From UBA5314 sp040217815 (GTDB lineage Bacteria; Bacillota; Syntrophomonadia; Syntrophomonadales; Syntrophomonadaceae): DNA of 64,000 nucleotides. Made by a program: the position numbers and the translations under genes. Position 1 is the stretch's first letter. Each line of letters opens with the position of its first letter. The stretch is taken from contig JBEHWI010000013.1 of the NCBI GenBank assembly GCA_040217815.1, positions 1 to 64,000 on the forward strand, read 5' to 3'. Below, in pieces: positions 33,065-43,223 of this stretch. The notes beneath the pieces are model-generated. The model saw nothing but the letters and a program-made list of their open reading frames with translations, ran no database searches and was not told where the DNA came from.

Positions 33065-36000
33065 TCATTTCAACATCTGGTCATAAACATACTTTGAAAT
33101 TTGTGCTGAAGCTTCCTCAAGTTCCGCTTGTTTTCCATTGCAGCTCAGTATCGTCATGATATATTTCTTGCTTCCGCTTCCAATGTAAGCAGTTTCATTA
33201 TATTTAGTCGAAGTCATGGCGTTGTGGTGCAGGGCAAAAATGCCGTCCGGCAAGTACTTCAATATGCCGACTTTTTTAGTCTCATCTACGATTTTGAAAT
33301 TGTCGTTCATGTAGGCGCTGCCGAGCGGCAGCGCATCTGAGTAAAGCAGTTCCAGCATGGCCTCAACATTTTCACAGGTGGTCAAATTTTCAACACTGGT
33401 TTCTTCTTCTTGCAGAGCATGTTTTATGGAGGTCTCGCCGCATCCATATTTTTGCGCTATACTGTTTACTTTGTCTATCCCAATGTAATTGAGAAGCGTA
33501 TTGGTGCAATTATTATCACTATAATTGAGCATGGTTTTTAGAAGTTCACCGATGGTATACAGCCGTCCTTCGTTTTCAGCAGTGATTTTGACTCTTCCCC
33601 CGACTGTATAATGGAATGGTATTTGGGTATTTAGACTTATGCTTCCATCCTTTATCATATCGGCTATAGCCAGGGTTATAGGAATATTTATTAATGCCGA
33701 GGCCGGCATTTGCTTATTATATTGTCCGGCCTTATACTGTTCCCCATTGGACAGGTCTTTGATAACTACGCTGTAATCGCCGCTGGCGACATTGCTTTTA
33801 ATGATTTGTTCAATTTGAGCGGTGTCAAAAGCAGCCAATCGGGGTTTTACCACCTCGGAGGTATAATCCTTATTCGACATCCCGGCATATTCATTGCCGT
33901 ACACAGCCAACTGAATATTTCTCCAGAGACTGCCGGATGCAATATTGCTGGTTTCATATGTAACTAGATACTGCTTCTTTTGCTCCTTGAAGATGCTCCG
34001 ATAAATACTCTCCAAATCAGCCGCCGTCGGAGTGCTGACATAGTAGCCCCCGGTTTGGCTGGCTATGTCTTTTAAAATACTGGTTTGTACATCGTTGCCT
34101 ATTCCAATCGTATAAATCGGTATCCCGGTCTTTTTGGCCAGATCGATGACGTCTTGTTTGGTCTTGGTTCCCTTGTTGCTCTGCCCATCGGTAAATACAA
34201 TTACGCATTTAGCGCCTTGCTTCTGACTGGTCCGCACCAGCGATGTATACATTGCATCGTACAAGGCGGTTTGTCCACTGGTATAGAGCTGAGATATGGC
34301 ACTGAGAAGACCGCTCGTATTATTAGTAAAATCGGATTTGGTTCTGACATAGCTGTTGAACTCAAGAATTCCCAGTTCATCGGCTCCGTTTACAATAGTT
34401 ATGAAATTCTTGGCCGCCTGTTTGGCATTTTCCAGCTTGGAGTGTTCGCTCATGCTGGCGCTGGTGTCCATGACCAGATCAATAGACAAGGCTGAACTTT
34501 GTTCTACCTTATCCACTGTTTTTGCTTTCTGGGATATATATTTTTCGGTTCCCAGCAATTTTTCCCGGATTATGAAGTAATCCAGGGGTAGATTGTCAAT
34601 AGATTCATTGTTGTAATCAAGAACGGAAACATACAGCTTCATCAAAGGAAACTGCTGATTGTCTATCTGATTGATTTTAACTTTTACATTGGCCGACCTG
34701 GCAATTTTATTGATTATCTCGTCAATATTGCGCAGATTACCGGAAAGCGGCAGCCCCATGGCCTGCATTTCTGATACCAGCACCCCAAACGGCTTCCAGT
34801 TGAACACCAGGGCTCCGGCTGTATAAACTTTGGCTTCCGCATTATCAGAACTTATTCTCTGCAGCAATACGATTGCTTCCAGGTTTGTACAGTTGGCTTT
34901 TAAGGCTTGCAGGGCATATTGCCTTGCTTTGTCTTTATCTCCGGCTTCCAGGTAATATCTGGCCAGGTCGCTCAGCAGCCAATCATTCAACTTGTCCTTG
35001 TTCAACTGATTTATTATCTTCCTGGCCGATGCTTCATCACCTGATTTGCATAGGGCAATGGCGGCAAGTATTCTAGCCTTGTAATTGCCCGTTTGTTGAG
35101 CTATTTTGCTTTCATAAATGCTTGCTGCTTTTTGATAGTCCTGGGCGGCAAAATAGCTGTAGAATTCCAGCATAGCCGCCACCGGCTGGTTGTTTATACC
35201 TGAACATTTGCTCCTCAGGCCGGACCAGCGGTCTTTGTACATTTCATTCAGAACCGTGTAAGCCTCCTGCTGGTTCATCTCTAAAGCAAGCGACTGCACA
35301 ATGTTGTTTAAGGCTTCATCCAATCTGCTGTTCTGCTGTAGGAACAAAGCCAGCATATTGTAGGCTCTGTATTCCTGGGGATTGTTCTCAATGGCCTTGC
35401 GCAGGGCGGCCTCGGCTTTCCCAAGGTCGCCTTTCTGCTGATACACTATGGCCAGGCCCCAGTACGCTTCAATGCAGTTTTTACTGCTGTCGACGAGCTC
35501 CTGAAACGCCTGCTCTGCCTTATCCAGCTGGCCCTGATCAATATACATGCCGGCCAGGCCAATCTGCAGGGTTTGTTTCTTTTCCGCCGCTACCGCCGAC
35601 AGACCTTTGTCATAAATTGCTTTGGCATCATCGTATTTACCCTGCAGCGTATAGGTTCTGGCCAAACCCTGGTAGGCTTTGACTTCTTTGGGATCAATGG
35701 TAATCGCGTCATTGAAAGCCAGAACCGCTTTTTCATAATCGTTCTCACTAAGGTATTTAACCGCCAGGTCCAGCTTTTTCTGCACCCGGGCTTCAGTCCC
35801 GTAATTCTGCCAGCCCCAGACGCCGCCCGCCACCAGCAAAATAGCCAGCAAAGAGCCTACTAAGATTTTAGTTTGCAGTGCGCTAAGCAGCTTTTTCTTT
35901 GTGGGAAGTTGCGTATCTGAGGGAGTCAAAGCACTGGGAATTATATTATCGTAATCATCAAAATTGGCAGGTGAGTCCGTAGTTTTGGATTCGTTGGGGA

Positions 36001-36181
36001 TTGGCGGCTCCTGACCATCGGAAAAGTTGTTGTTATCAGCAGCCAGGTTCAATGTGAGGGCGGTTTCCACTCCTTCGTTTGCTGCTACCGGTTCGGCAGG
36101 CGTTGGAACGCCGGCTCCACACCCTCCGCAGAACCGGTCGTTGTCCTCCAACTGTTTTCCGCACTTGCCGCAGAATTTCAT
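33065..36181 (-). CDS. Zinc ribbon - TM - TPR - vWA - beta-lactamase-like fusion
   Basis: 1038 residues from ATG 36181 (GGGAGG upstream; the ATG at 36196 overlaps it). Order: zinc ribbon C4, C7, C18, C21; helix about 104-124; TPR about 128-455; vWA about 560-750 with intact metal site DTSAS, GQTALYDAM and FTDGQSN; and a class A beta-lactamase/transpeptidase-like domain about 800-1038. The last has the SDN motif (YSDNNCTN) but the serine motif reads PASALINIPI, with no lysine at S-x-x-K, and no KTG is evident, so it is probably not catalytic. Both extra domains are predicted outside the cell. It is the first gene of the unit driven by 36235-36290. Confidence 0.9.
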   Translation of the reverse strand: MKFCGKCGKQLEDNDRFCGGCGAGVPTPAEPVAANEGVETALTLNLAADNNNFSDGQEPPIPNESKTTDSPANFDDYDNIIPSALTPSDTQLPTKKKLLSALQTKILVGSLLAILLVAGGVWGWQNYGTEARVQKKLDLAVKYLSENDYEKAVLAFNDAITIDPKEVKAYQGLARTYTLQGKYDDAKAIYDKGLSAVAAEKKQTLQIGLAGMYIDQGQLDKAEQAFQELVDSSKNCIEAYWGLAIVYQQKGDLGKAEAALRKAIENNPQEYRAYNMLALFLQQNSRLDEALNNIVQSLALEMNQQEAYTVLNEMYKDRWSGLRSKCSGINNQPVAAMLEFYSYFAAQDYQKAASIYESKIAQQTGNYKARILAAIALCKSGDEASARKIINQLNKDKLNDWLLSDLARYYLEAGDKDKARQYALQALKANCTNLEAIVLLQRISSDNAEAKVYTAGALVFNWKPFGVLVSEMQAMGLPLSGNLRNIDEIINKIARSANVKVKINQIDNQQFPLMKLYVSVLDYNNESIDNLPLDYFIIREKLLGTEKYISQKAKTVDKVEQSSALSIDLVMDTSASMSEHSKLENAKQAAKNFITIVNGADELGILEFNSYVRTKSDFTNNTSGLLSAISQLYTSGQTALYDAMYTSLVRTSQKQGAKCVIVFTDGQSNKGTKTKQDVIDLAKKTGIPIYTIGIGNDVQTSILKDIASQTGGYYVSTPTAADLESIYRSIFKEQKKQYLVTYETSNIASGSLWRNIQLAVYGNEYAGMSNKDYTSEVVKPRLAAFDTAQIEQIIKSNVASGDYSVVIKDLSNGEQYKAGQYNKQMPASALINIPITLAIADMIKDGSISLNTQIPFHYTVGGRVKITAENEGRLYTIGELLKTMLNYSDNNCTNTLLNYIGIDKVNSIAQKYGCGETSIKHALQEEETSVENLTTCENVEAMLELLYSDALPLGSAYMNDNFKIVDETKKVGILKYLPDGIFALHHNAMTSTKYNETAYIGSGSKKYIMTILSCNGKQAELEEASAQISKYVYDQMLK

Positions 36182-36234
36182 AACTATGCCTCCCATTGCA
36201 TCTCCACATATTCCCCTTTTTTTACACTATTATT

Positions 36235-36290
36235 AGAATATATCAATCCATTTTCTAAATAAATGATATTTCCCTGATAATGGCATGATA
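36235..36290 (-). promoter_or_regulatory. Promoter of the 36181-30427 unit with three TATCA elements
   Basis: Minus-strand TATCA at 36286-36290, 36275-36279 and 36264-36268, three perfect copies at 11-bp period. After 23 nt comes TATTCT (36235-36240); TATATT 2 bp upstream is an alternative -10. The core is related to 18940-18993. Confidence 0.75.
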
Positions 36291-36365
36291 AATACGGCTG
36301 TAAAGAACCCGTAAGAAACCGGAGCTTGTGGAAGACTAAACCAACGCATTTTTATAGCTCTATGT

Positions 36366-37595
36366 TTATGACAAATTTTCCTTGCCGCTTCCATCGATGT
36401 GGATTCTGGTAAGGCTTCCCGAGTCCTTAGCCATGTTTATATAATAAATCCAATCTCCGACTATATTAATCATTCCGGCCTGTTCACTATTTACTTTTTC
36501 TTGTGCGGTGCCGTCTAAACGCATACGATATACTCCAGTATCAGCTAAGTTGCGTTCATTTGTATTACAGTAATAAATCCAACCGTCAGACGGATTTAAA
36601 AATACTACCAACTCTGCATCACACAGTTTTTCTTGAACTTTACTTTCAATATTTGTACGATATATCCCCCCATAACTGCCAGTATAAAGCCAATCCTCAG
36701 CAATGGAAAACTGTGATGGCTGAAGTCCTTCTATTTCGCTTTTGGAACTTCCATCCAGCCTCATCCGATATAACTTGTTCGGTTTTTCCATTTGACCGAT
36801 GCTAAAATACACCCATTGGTCAATTATCTGAATTCCCTGATATCCTTGTCCACCACCATCCAGCTTATCTAGTACTTGTAGATTGTTTCCATCCAACGCA
36901 GCTCTACAGAGAGTATAGGTTACTGAAGAAGGATTGCTAACGAAATAAATCCAGTCCTTATATGTCAATAGAAGTGATACTCGATTGGTTCCGTCTATCA
37001 TCTTGAGGTTTTTCCCGTCAGTATCTATCCGATACAGAGGTCCATTGTTCGCCCGTTTAAAAAACACCCAGTTGTCAGCAACATTAATTCCATGAATCCA
37101 GCCAAAACTAGGGTCGTTGAAAATTAGTTGCTGACTGCCTCCGTCCATATTACACCGATATAGTTTTCCATTCGTAGTTCCGTAATAAATCCAGTCCCCT
37201 TTTTGACAGGCTATCCCCCAATTGTTTAAATTGCCAATGGTGTTGCCAAAGCTGCTTTCAACCTTGGCCGGAGCCGGCTGGCCGGCCGCCTGATTAGCGA
37301 CCTCGGAGGTGCCGGTTGGCAGCGCGGCATTATTGGGTTTGCCGACTTGTTTGCTATAATAGCTCCAACCCCATACGCTTCCTCCAATTAGAGTCAAAAT
37401 GAGAACGATCAGCGTAGAAATCTTTACTTTGCTGCCTGCACCGGCCTTCTTCTTCACCTGCCGAGCATCGGGAGCTGAAGGAGCCTGATTCCCGGCACTC
37501 CTTACAATCTCTAAAGCGTCGTTTACCGCTCCACAACTCCCACAAAATTGCGCCTCATTATTCATCGGACTCCCGCATTTACCGCAGTACTTCAT
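36366..37595 (-). CDS. Zinc ribbon - TM protein with DUF5050-type propeller
   Basis: 409 residues. Zinc ribbon C4, C7, C18, C21; membrane helix about 58-77; then about 290 residues of repeated blades: KGDWIYYGTTNGKLYRCNMD, DNWVFFKRANNGPLYRIDTD, KDWIYFVSNPSSVTYTLCRA, DQWVYFSIGQMEKPNKLYRM, EDWLYTGSYGGIYRTNI, DGWIYYCNTNERNLADTGVY and GDWIYYINMAKDSGSLTRIH. These seven units fit a seven-bladed DUF5050-type propeller. The TPR region is absent. AGGAGG precedes the ATG. The same propeller type occurs in the secreted protein at 27193. It is the last gene of a long leftward series beginning at or before 43223. Confidence 0.88.
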   Translation of the reverse strand: MKYCGKCGSPMNNEAQFCGSCGAVNDALEIVRSAGNQAPSAPDARQVKKKAGAGSKVKISTLIVLILTLIGGSVWGWSYYSKQVGKPNNAALPTGTSEVANQAAGQPAPAKVESSFGNTIGNLNNWGIACQKGDWIYYGTTNGKLYRCNMDGGSQQLIFNDPSFGWIHGINVADNWVFFKRANNGPLYRIDTDGKNLKMIDGTNRVSLLLTYKDWIYFVSNPSSVTYTLCRAALDGNNLQVLDKLDGGGQGYQGIQIIDQWVYFSIGQMEKPNKLYRMRLDGSSKSEIEGLQPSQFSIAEDWLYTGSYGGIYRTNIESKVQEKLCDAELVVFLNPSDGWIYYCNTNERNLADTGVYRMRLDGTAQEKVNSEQAGMINIVGDWIYYINMAKDSGSLTRIHIDGSGKENLS

Positions 37596-37638
37596 TACAC
37601 CGTCCTCCTAGACATCTTATCTATTTCTTCGCCCCTAA

Positions 37639-39525
37639 TTATCGTGGCACAATACCCGAAAGCTGTTCCGTGTAGGTCTTTCCACCGGAGTCCCAAACTT
37701 TCTTGACCAGGCCCATATTTTTTACCAGCCACAAATCTTCTTCCTTGGGAGTATGCCCGTTAAATTCGTCTGTTCCACTCAGATGGACATGCGCAGCAGG
37801 AGTAGGTTTGCCCAGAACACTGATTTCTTCCATACCAACAAAGGTGTAACTTTCCTTATAGTAGACCCGTTCACCGGGTTCACTTTTCGCGTATTCGTCT
37901 TTAATTGTATAGGTATTGGACCAGGTTCCTCCGGGGCTAACCGGCACCAACACTCTCCTACTACCAATTCCTACTGCAAATTTAGACCCGGCCTCTTCAA
38001 TTTTGGTCCAATATACGGTACCATCTTTTACTTCGTAAGCCTGGTCAAAAGACTCAGCTCCTACATAGTAATCATTAATCCAGTACTTGCCATCAGCCGT
38101 TTTTCTCCACCTAAACTCTCTTTTGCCATCCCATAAATACATCTTACTGATATCGGGAATCCAGTAGTCTGGTGTTAATTTTATTTCCTCTTTTTTCTCC
38201 GCCATTGCAGTCTGTACAGGCTGACCTGCGGTCTGTAATTCTTCCTTAACCTTAGCAACCGGCTTCCAGTTGAATAGCAGGGCATGGGCGGCGTATATCT
38301 TGGTATCCGCATCGCTGGCGTTCAATCTCTGCAGCAGAGCAATCGTGTCCAGATTGGTGGGATTGGCTTGCAGGGCCTTTATGGCATATTCCTTGGCTTT
38401 GTCATTATTTTTGATGGCTTGATAATAGGAAGCAACGTCGCTTAACAGCCATTCATTCAGCTGCTCTTTAGTCAATTGGGTTATTATAGCCTCAGCGCCG
38501 GTGTTGTCGCCCAACCTGGCCATGGCAATTGCGGCCAGAACCCGGGCCTTCTTATTTTTGTTTTGTTGGACAAGCTTTTCTTTGTAGATGTCGACAGCCT
38601 TCTGATTGTCTCCGGATGCGTAATAGCTGTAGAGTTGCAGCATAGCGGCCAGCTGCTGATCGGAAACCGAGGTGAGTTTTGATTGCAGATCGTTCCAGCG
38701 GCCTTTGTAGATATCACTTAAGACCAGATAGGCTTCTTCCTGGTTCATTTCCAGGGAGATAGATTTCATCAAATTGCTAAGAGCATCAGCCGACTTACCG
38801 TTTTGCTTCAAGAAAAGCGCCAGGGTATTGTAGCCCCGGAATTCGTTGGGGTTGTTTTCAATCGCTTTTCGCAGTATGGCTTCAGCTTTCGCATTATCGC
38901 CTTTCTGCTGGTATACCATGGCCAATCCCCAATAGCCCTCAAGACAGCCTTTATTGCTGCTATTCAGCTCCTGAAAGGCCTGTTCAGCTTTTTCAAGCTG
39001 CCCCTGGTCTATGTACATTCCCCCCAAGCCCAACTGTAGGGTTGACTTTTTCTCCTGTGCTACTGATGTTAACCCTTTATCATAGGTGGATTTCGCGTTG
39101 TCATAGTCCCCTTTGATGGTATATACCCTGGCCAGTCCCTGATAGGCCTTAACCTCTTTGGGGTCTATTTTTATAGCGTCATTAAAGGCCAAAATGGCTT
39201 TTTCATAGTCGTTTTCACTCAGGTACTTGACTGCCAAATCCAATTTATCCTGCACGCGGGATTCGGCCCCAAGCTTCTGCCATCCCAGAGAGCCTCCTAC
39301 TACCAGCAATATAGCGAGGAGTGTTCCTATGATGATCTTTTTCTTGCCCGATCCTGAACGAGTCATTGAAACAGGGACTCCTGGATTGGCTGAGTTTTCA
39401 AGCGATAAATGGTTGAATGCATGGCCGCTTGTACCTTCTTCTTCACCGACTCCCATACCTTTTCCACAGCTATCACAGAACACCGCGTTGCCAGGCACTT
39501 CTCTCCCGCATTTATCGCAATACAT
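37639..39525 (-). CDS. Zinc ribbon - TM - TPR protein with WLVKN-type C-terminal module
   Basis: 628 residues from ATG 39525, where AAGGGGGG lies upstream and the product starts MYCDKCG like its relatives; the longer in-frame start at 39585 adds 20 residues unlike any paralogue. Zinc ribbon C3, C6, C17, C20; helix about 64-82; TPR about 92-420. The C-terminal 180 residues form the shared module: TPDYWIPDISKMYLWDGKRE, VPVSPGGTWSNTYTIKDEYA, GKPTPAAHVHLSGT and EEDLWLVKNMGLVKKVWDSG. Function of this module is unknown. Confidence 0.88.
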   Translation of the reverse strand: MYCDKCGREVPGNAVFCDSCGKGMGVGEEEGTSGHAFNHLSLENSANPGVPVSMTRSGSGKKKIIIGTLLAILLVVGGSLGWQKLGAESRVQDKLDLAVKYLSENDYEKAILAFNDAIKIDPKEVKAYQGLARVYTIKGDYDNAKSTYDKGLTSVAQEKKSTLQLGLGGMYIDQGQLEKAEQAFQELNSSNKGCLEGYWGLAMVYQQKGDNAKAEAILRKAIENNPNEFRGYNTLALFLKQNGKSADALSNLMKSISLEMNQEEAYLVLSDIYKGRWNDLQSKLTSVSDQQLAAMLQLYSYYASGDNQKAVDIYKEKLVQQNKNKKARVLAAIAMARLGDNTGAEAIITQLTKEQLNEWLLSDVASYYQAIKNNDKAKEYAIKALQANPTNLDTIALLQRLNASDADTKIYAAHALLFNWKPVAKVKEELQTAGQPVQTAMAEKKEEIKLTPDYWIPDISKMYLWDGKREFRWRKTADGKYWINDYYVGAESFDQAYEVKDGTVYWTKIEEAGSKFAVGIGSRRVLVPVSPGGTWSNTYTIKDEYAKSEPGERVYYKESYTFVGMEEISVLGKPTPAAHVHLSGTDEFNGHTPKEEDLWLVKNMGLVKKVWDSGGKTYTEQLSGIVPR

Positions 39526-39560
39526 CACTGCTTCCCCCCTTGCTAACGCAATATCCAAGA

Positions 39561-39581
39561 AGCCCGGAGCTAACCCGGGCT
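39561..39581 (-). terminator. Hairpin between two TPR genes, possible attenuator
   Basis: Stem AGCCCGG/CCGGGCT with a 7-nt loop, about 13 nt past the stop of 39594-41351 and 36 nt before the next start. No T-run follows in the minus direction, so it may reduce or process rather than stop transcription. Confidence 0.35.
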
Positions 39582-39593
39582 TCACCGATAAAC

Positions 39594-41351
39594 CTACCTG
39601 TCTTCATACGATAGTTCCGCACCGTTATAACCGACATCAACCAGAAGCTGTTCGAAGGATCTGGTTCCCTCATACTCCACAGCAGTATAATTTTTCCCGG
39701 TCCAGACGAACCGATCGTAGGTGTTAAAAAAGGGATTGTTCTTTTGCTGTTCTTCTGCCTCTTTCCCCGAAAACTCACCTTTGTTTTTTACTTGAGGATT
39801 ATGATACCTAACTATTACGGTTTTCCATCCATTGGCTCTTTCAACCCGGCCCTCATAAGCTATGTTGCCAGAAGTATCCAGGTAAAGCAGCGAATAGAAT
39901 TGGTTGGCAGCCGGGTATTGGGCCGAACGTTCTTTTAATGTGGTTAATAATGAAACGATTTCTGCGGCCTGGGCATCTTTTCCGACCTCTTTTGAGTCGG
40001 GAGCTTGTTTTATCCCAAATATGCTTTGGGCTGCTTTTAAACCTTCACAAGACTGAAGCAGGTATTTAATCTTCCACATTTGGGCCTGAGAATTACTTTC
40101 GCCTATGTAGCTTTTGTACATGACCAGGTAGTTATCAGCCAGGTAGGGCTCAATTTCAATTCCCTTCATCGCCAGCCTGCGAGCATTTTCTTTGTCCCCG
40201 GTTTCCAAATAGAACGCCGCCAAGTCTGCCGCCAACCCTGAGTCGAGCAGTTTAGCCTGATCCACCAGCTTCAAAAGCAGCTGAGCATCATTGTTTTTCC
40301 CGGACTTTGAATAGGCTTTAGCCGCCAGGATGCGCGCTCGCTGGTTGCTCATTATTTCCTGGCCTGACTGTTGGTATTCGCTCAGTAGTTCATCGTATTT
40401 ACCCATTTCATAAAGGGCTTGCATTCTTACCAGCTTGCCGACCAGCAAATTCCCTTGCTGAATAAATTGATCACCTAAGCTCAACATTTCGCCGGCCCGG
40501 CCGGTGTAAAACCCGTTTAAGATCGAGTAGGCTTGGGCCTGTTCACTTTGAACGGTCAGAGACTTTTTGAGTATTTCAACTGTATTGTCCCTGTCTCCAT
40601 ATTTCATCTGAAGTTCTGCCAGCATGTTTTCCAGCCGGTAATCTGGATTGGCCTGGATCGCGCGCTCTAGCAGAGCTATAGCATCAGGCCCTTTTCCCTG
40701 AGCCGCCAGCATTTTTGTATATCCGTTGTAAGCTTGTACCGAATTTTTGCCTGTTATCTGCTTTTTATAAATCGCTTCAGCCAGTTCCGTTTTGCCGGTG
40801 TCTACATAGAATCCAGCCAGAGCCAGTTGAAGTTCCGATACGTCCCCGGCTGCTTTTAACCCGTCATTTAAGGCTTTTTCAGCCTCTTCACTTTTACCCT
40901 GCAACTGGTATGCCAGGCTCAACCCTTTATAGGCTGCCGCACTCCTGGCATCTATCTTGATGGCCTCCTGGTAGGTCAGGATGGCTTTCTCATAGTCGTT
41001 TTCACTTAGATATTTTATAGCCAAATCCAATTTATCCTGAACGTTGGCTTCCGGACCCATGTTCCGCCAAACCCCCAGTGAAATGAGAAGTGCTGCCATG
41101 ATAAGACCTATTAAAAGCTTAGTTTTAAAGCTCATGACCTCGTTTTTGGGGGTTCTACCTGATACGGGGGCGACTCCAGCCGATGCCTCACCTATATGTG
41201 TGTCCAGAACCTGGACAAAATCAGACTCAACAGCAACTGTATCCTTTTCCACATCAGTCAGGTCGATTTCCGATCGGTTTTGCTTCAATCCACAAGAATC
41301 GCATAAATCTCCGTTGCCTGCGAACTCCTGTCCGCATTTGCTGCAATGCAT
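39594..41351 (-). CDS. Zinc ribbon - TM - TPR protein, divergent paralogue
   Basis: 585 residues from ATG 41351 (GGGGAGAGGG upstream; ATG 41378 lies before that site). Zinc ribbon C3, C6, C17, C20; membrane helix about 77-96 (LIGLIMAALLISLGVW); TPR about 102-430, with the family start KYLSENDYEKAILTYQEAIK but otherwise more diverged than its neighbours. The last 110 residues contain YLDTSGNIAYEGRVERANGW and VIVRYHNPQVKNKGEF, weakly like the ends of the proteins at 21548 and 43331. It lies between kinase gene 41436 and TPR gene 37639 on one likely transcript. Confidence 0.85.
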   Translation of the reverse strand: MHCSKCGQEFAGNGDLCDSCGLKQNRSEIDLTDVEKDTVAVESDFVQVLDTHIGEASAGVAPVSGRTPKNEVMSFKTKLLIGLIMAALLISLGVWRNMGPEANVQDKLDLAIKYLSENDYEKAILTYQEAIKIDARSAAAYKGLSLAYQLQGKSEEAEKALNDGLKAAGDVSELQLALAGFYVDTGKTELAEAIYKKQITGKNSVQAYNGYTKMLAAQGKGPDAIALLERAIQANPDYRLENMLAELQMKYGDRDNTVEILKKSLTVQSEQAQAYSILNGFYTGRAGEMLSLGDQFIQQGNLLVGKLVRMQALYEMGKYDELLSEYQQSGQEIMSNQRARILAAKAYSKSGKNNDAQLLLKLVDQAKLLDSGLAADLAAFYLETGDKENARRLAMKGIEIEPYLADNYLVMYKSYIGESNSQAQMWKIKYLLQSCEGLKAAQSIFGIKQAPDSKEVGKDAQAAEIVSLLTTLKERSAQYPAANQFYSLLYLDTSGNIAYEGRVERANGWKTVIVRYHNPQVKNKGEFSGKEAEEQQKNNPFFNTYDRFVWTGKNYTAVEYEGTRSFEQLLVDVGYNGAELSYEDR

Positions 41352-41435
41352 ACGCCCTCTCCCCTTTACGATCTTCAACTGACAGCGGCAACTATAATAC
41401 TTTAGACTATCAGGATCCCAATCAAATTGGCTGGT

Positions 41436-43223
41436 TCAATTACTCGAATTAAGGCGGCTGCGTTCTTGTTGAACCCTGGCCTTATAGTTGTCCAGGCTGC
41501 TTTGAATCCTTTCTGAACAGGCCTGCAGTTCGTTCAATTTTTGATCCAATCCGCTGTTGTCGTCGCGCTCCACACACCCCGCCCCCTGTCTGGCAAGAGT
41601 GCAGTACTCCAATGAATAATTAAGCATATTTAGCAGCTCCGTGTGAATGGACGGATTGGCAGATCGGCTGCTGAGCGACCGGGCTTCATTTAACAAAGCC
41701 TGCCGTTGGGCCGTGGCCGTACTGCAGGTATTATAAAACTCCGAAACAGAGCCCTGGCCGTTGGCCAGATTGGATAGCATTTTTATAAGATTGATCCTGA
41801 TCTCGTCGTATTTGGCGGCCAGCTGCTCACCTTTATTTAGCTCCTCCAGAGTGCTTTGTTTACTGGCATAGTTGTTTTGAGTTTGATTGGCGGTTGGCAT
41901 GCTGCTGCCAGGTTGGCTCTGCGATGACGTGCTGCCGGATTGACTGGCTGATGATGTATTGTCAGGTAAAACCAGAACATTGCTCGAATCACCAGTCTTG
42001 GCTGTTGAAGAAATTTTAGGCATTTCTGCCTCACGCGTATTAAAATACCAGAACGTCCCGCCACCGATTACAAGTATCAGGGCGGCAACAATACCCCCAA
42101 TCAGCCAGCCTTTATTGGCCTGGTTTCCATTGGCACTGCCCGCAGCCCGGGGTTCAACCATATAGGCGGGAGCGTTGGGGCGGCCCGGGCTCACCGCTGC
42201 ACTGGCCGGTGGAGCGTTCAACACCTGGTTATGGTCTACAACCAGGGGCACGGTATTTGATTCATGCAAAAAATCGGCGGTCAGCTCTCCAGGAACAGGT
42301 GTGTTTACGGGAGATAAACTTGCGGTGGCGCCGGAAAGGCTTTCGGATATTAATGCTCTTAATTCCCCAATGGTTTGGGGGCGGTTTTCAGGGCTAAGAT
42401 CCAGAGTTCGCATAATTGCTTTTTCTAAACCAGCGGTAACTGCAGCATATTTACCGGGAGGCTCAAACCTGAAGGGATTTTGGGAAGGATCTATTCCGGT
42501 CAATAAATAATGCAAAGTAGCTCCCAGGGCGTAAATATCCGAACGGGCATCAGTTTGATTTTGCCCGTATTGTTCCGGGGGTGAGAAGCCGCCCGACCCG
42601 TAGGCCACCGTATCCACCGAATTGCCCGGTTGAAAATTTCGGGCTATGCCGAAGTCGATGAGTTTGATCTGGCCTTCTGGGGTAAGCATGATGTTGTCTG
42701 GTTTCAGGTCGCGAAATACTACCGGCGGGTTTCTTTTATGCAGATACTCTAAAATATCACAGAGCTGCATAGCCCACTCGCTTACCACCGCTTCCGGTAT
42801 CCGCCCCCTCTTTTGCATCTCCGCTTTTAAAGTGTCCCCCTGGATATAATCCATAACCAGATACCAGCGGTTTTCCTCCCTGGAGAAAAAGTCATATATA
42901 ACCGGCAGGGCTGAATGCCTGAGGCTTATCAGCATCTGCGCTTCCTTCTGAAAACTATCGATGGCCGCCTGCAGATCTCCTCCCACCGCCCTTGTGCTCA
43001 TTTCTTTGATGGCCACCGGCTTATTGTTCAGCCGGGTGTCTGTGGCCAGGTAAACAGCCCCCATCCCCCCCTGGCCAAGGGTTCTTAAAACCACATAGCG
43101 GCCGTCGAGCATAGTCTGCGGATCGAGTCTGCCCGTTAAAGTAGCCCCAGTCAGACTTGCGCCACAAGCTCCGCAAAACTGGCTGTTGTCATTGTTTTCT
43201 TTGCCGCATACTGGACATTTCAT
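41436..43223 (-). CDS. Zinc-ribbon membrane Ser/Thr protein kinase
   Basis: 595 residues. Zinc ribbon at the start (CPVCG ... FCGACG; C3, C6, C17, C20), then a PknB-type kinase domain about 42-300 with GQGGMGAVYLA, AIKEM (K73), FRDLKPDNIML (Phe replaces His), DFG and PPEQYG. A Pro/Ala linker, one membrane helix about 372-394, a Ser/Gln-rich stretch and a helical coiled tail of about 150 residues outside the cell follow. No PASTA repeats. GGGAGA lies directly before the ATG. It joins the region's zinc ribbon to a kinase, which ties the TPR paralogues to phosphorylation. It is probably co-transcribed with 39594, 37639 and 36366. Confidence 0.93.
   Translation of the reverse strand: MKCPVCGKENNDNSQFCGACGASLTGATLTGRLDPQTMLDGRYVVLRTLGQGGMGAVYLATDTRLNNKPVAIKEMSTRAVGGDLQAAIDSFQKEAQMLISLRHSALPVIYDFFSREENRWYLVMDYIQGDTLKAEMQKRGRIPEAVVSEWAMQLCDILEYLHKRNPPVVFRDLKPDNIMLTPEGQIKLIDFGIARNFQPGNSVDTVAYGSGGFSPPEQYGQNQTDARSDIYALGATLHYLLTGIDPSQNPFRFEPPGKYAAVTAGLEKAIMRTLDLSPENRPQTIGELRALISESLSGATASLSPVNTPVPGELTADFLHESNTVPLVVDHNQVLNAPPASAAVSPGRPNAPAYMVEPRAAGSANGNQANKGWLIGGIVAALILVIGGGTFWYFNTREAEMPKISSTAKTGDSSNVLVLPDNTSSASQSGSTSSQSQPGSSMPTANQTQNNYASKQSTLEELNKGEQLAAKYDEIRINLIKMLSNLANGQGSVSEFYNTCSTATAQRQALLNEARSLSSRSANPSIHTELLNMLNYSLEYCTLARQGAGCVERDDNSGLDQKLNELQACSERIQSSLDNYKARVQQERSRLNSSN

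Noticed and set aside
33065..36181. Active beta-lactamase resistance gene
   Set aside because: The SxxK lysine and KTG are missing and the domain is fused to a membrane TPR/vWA protein.
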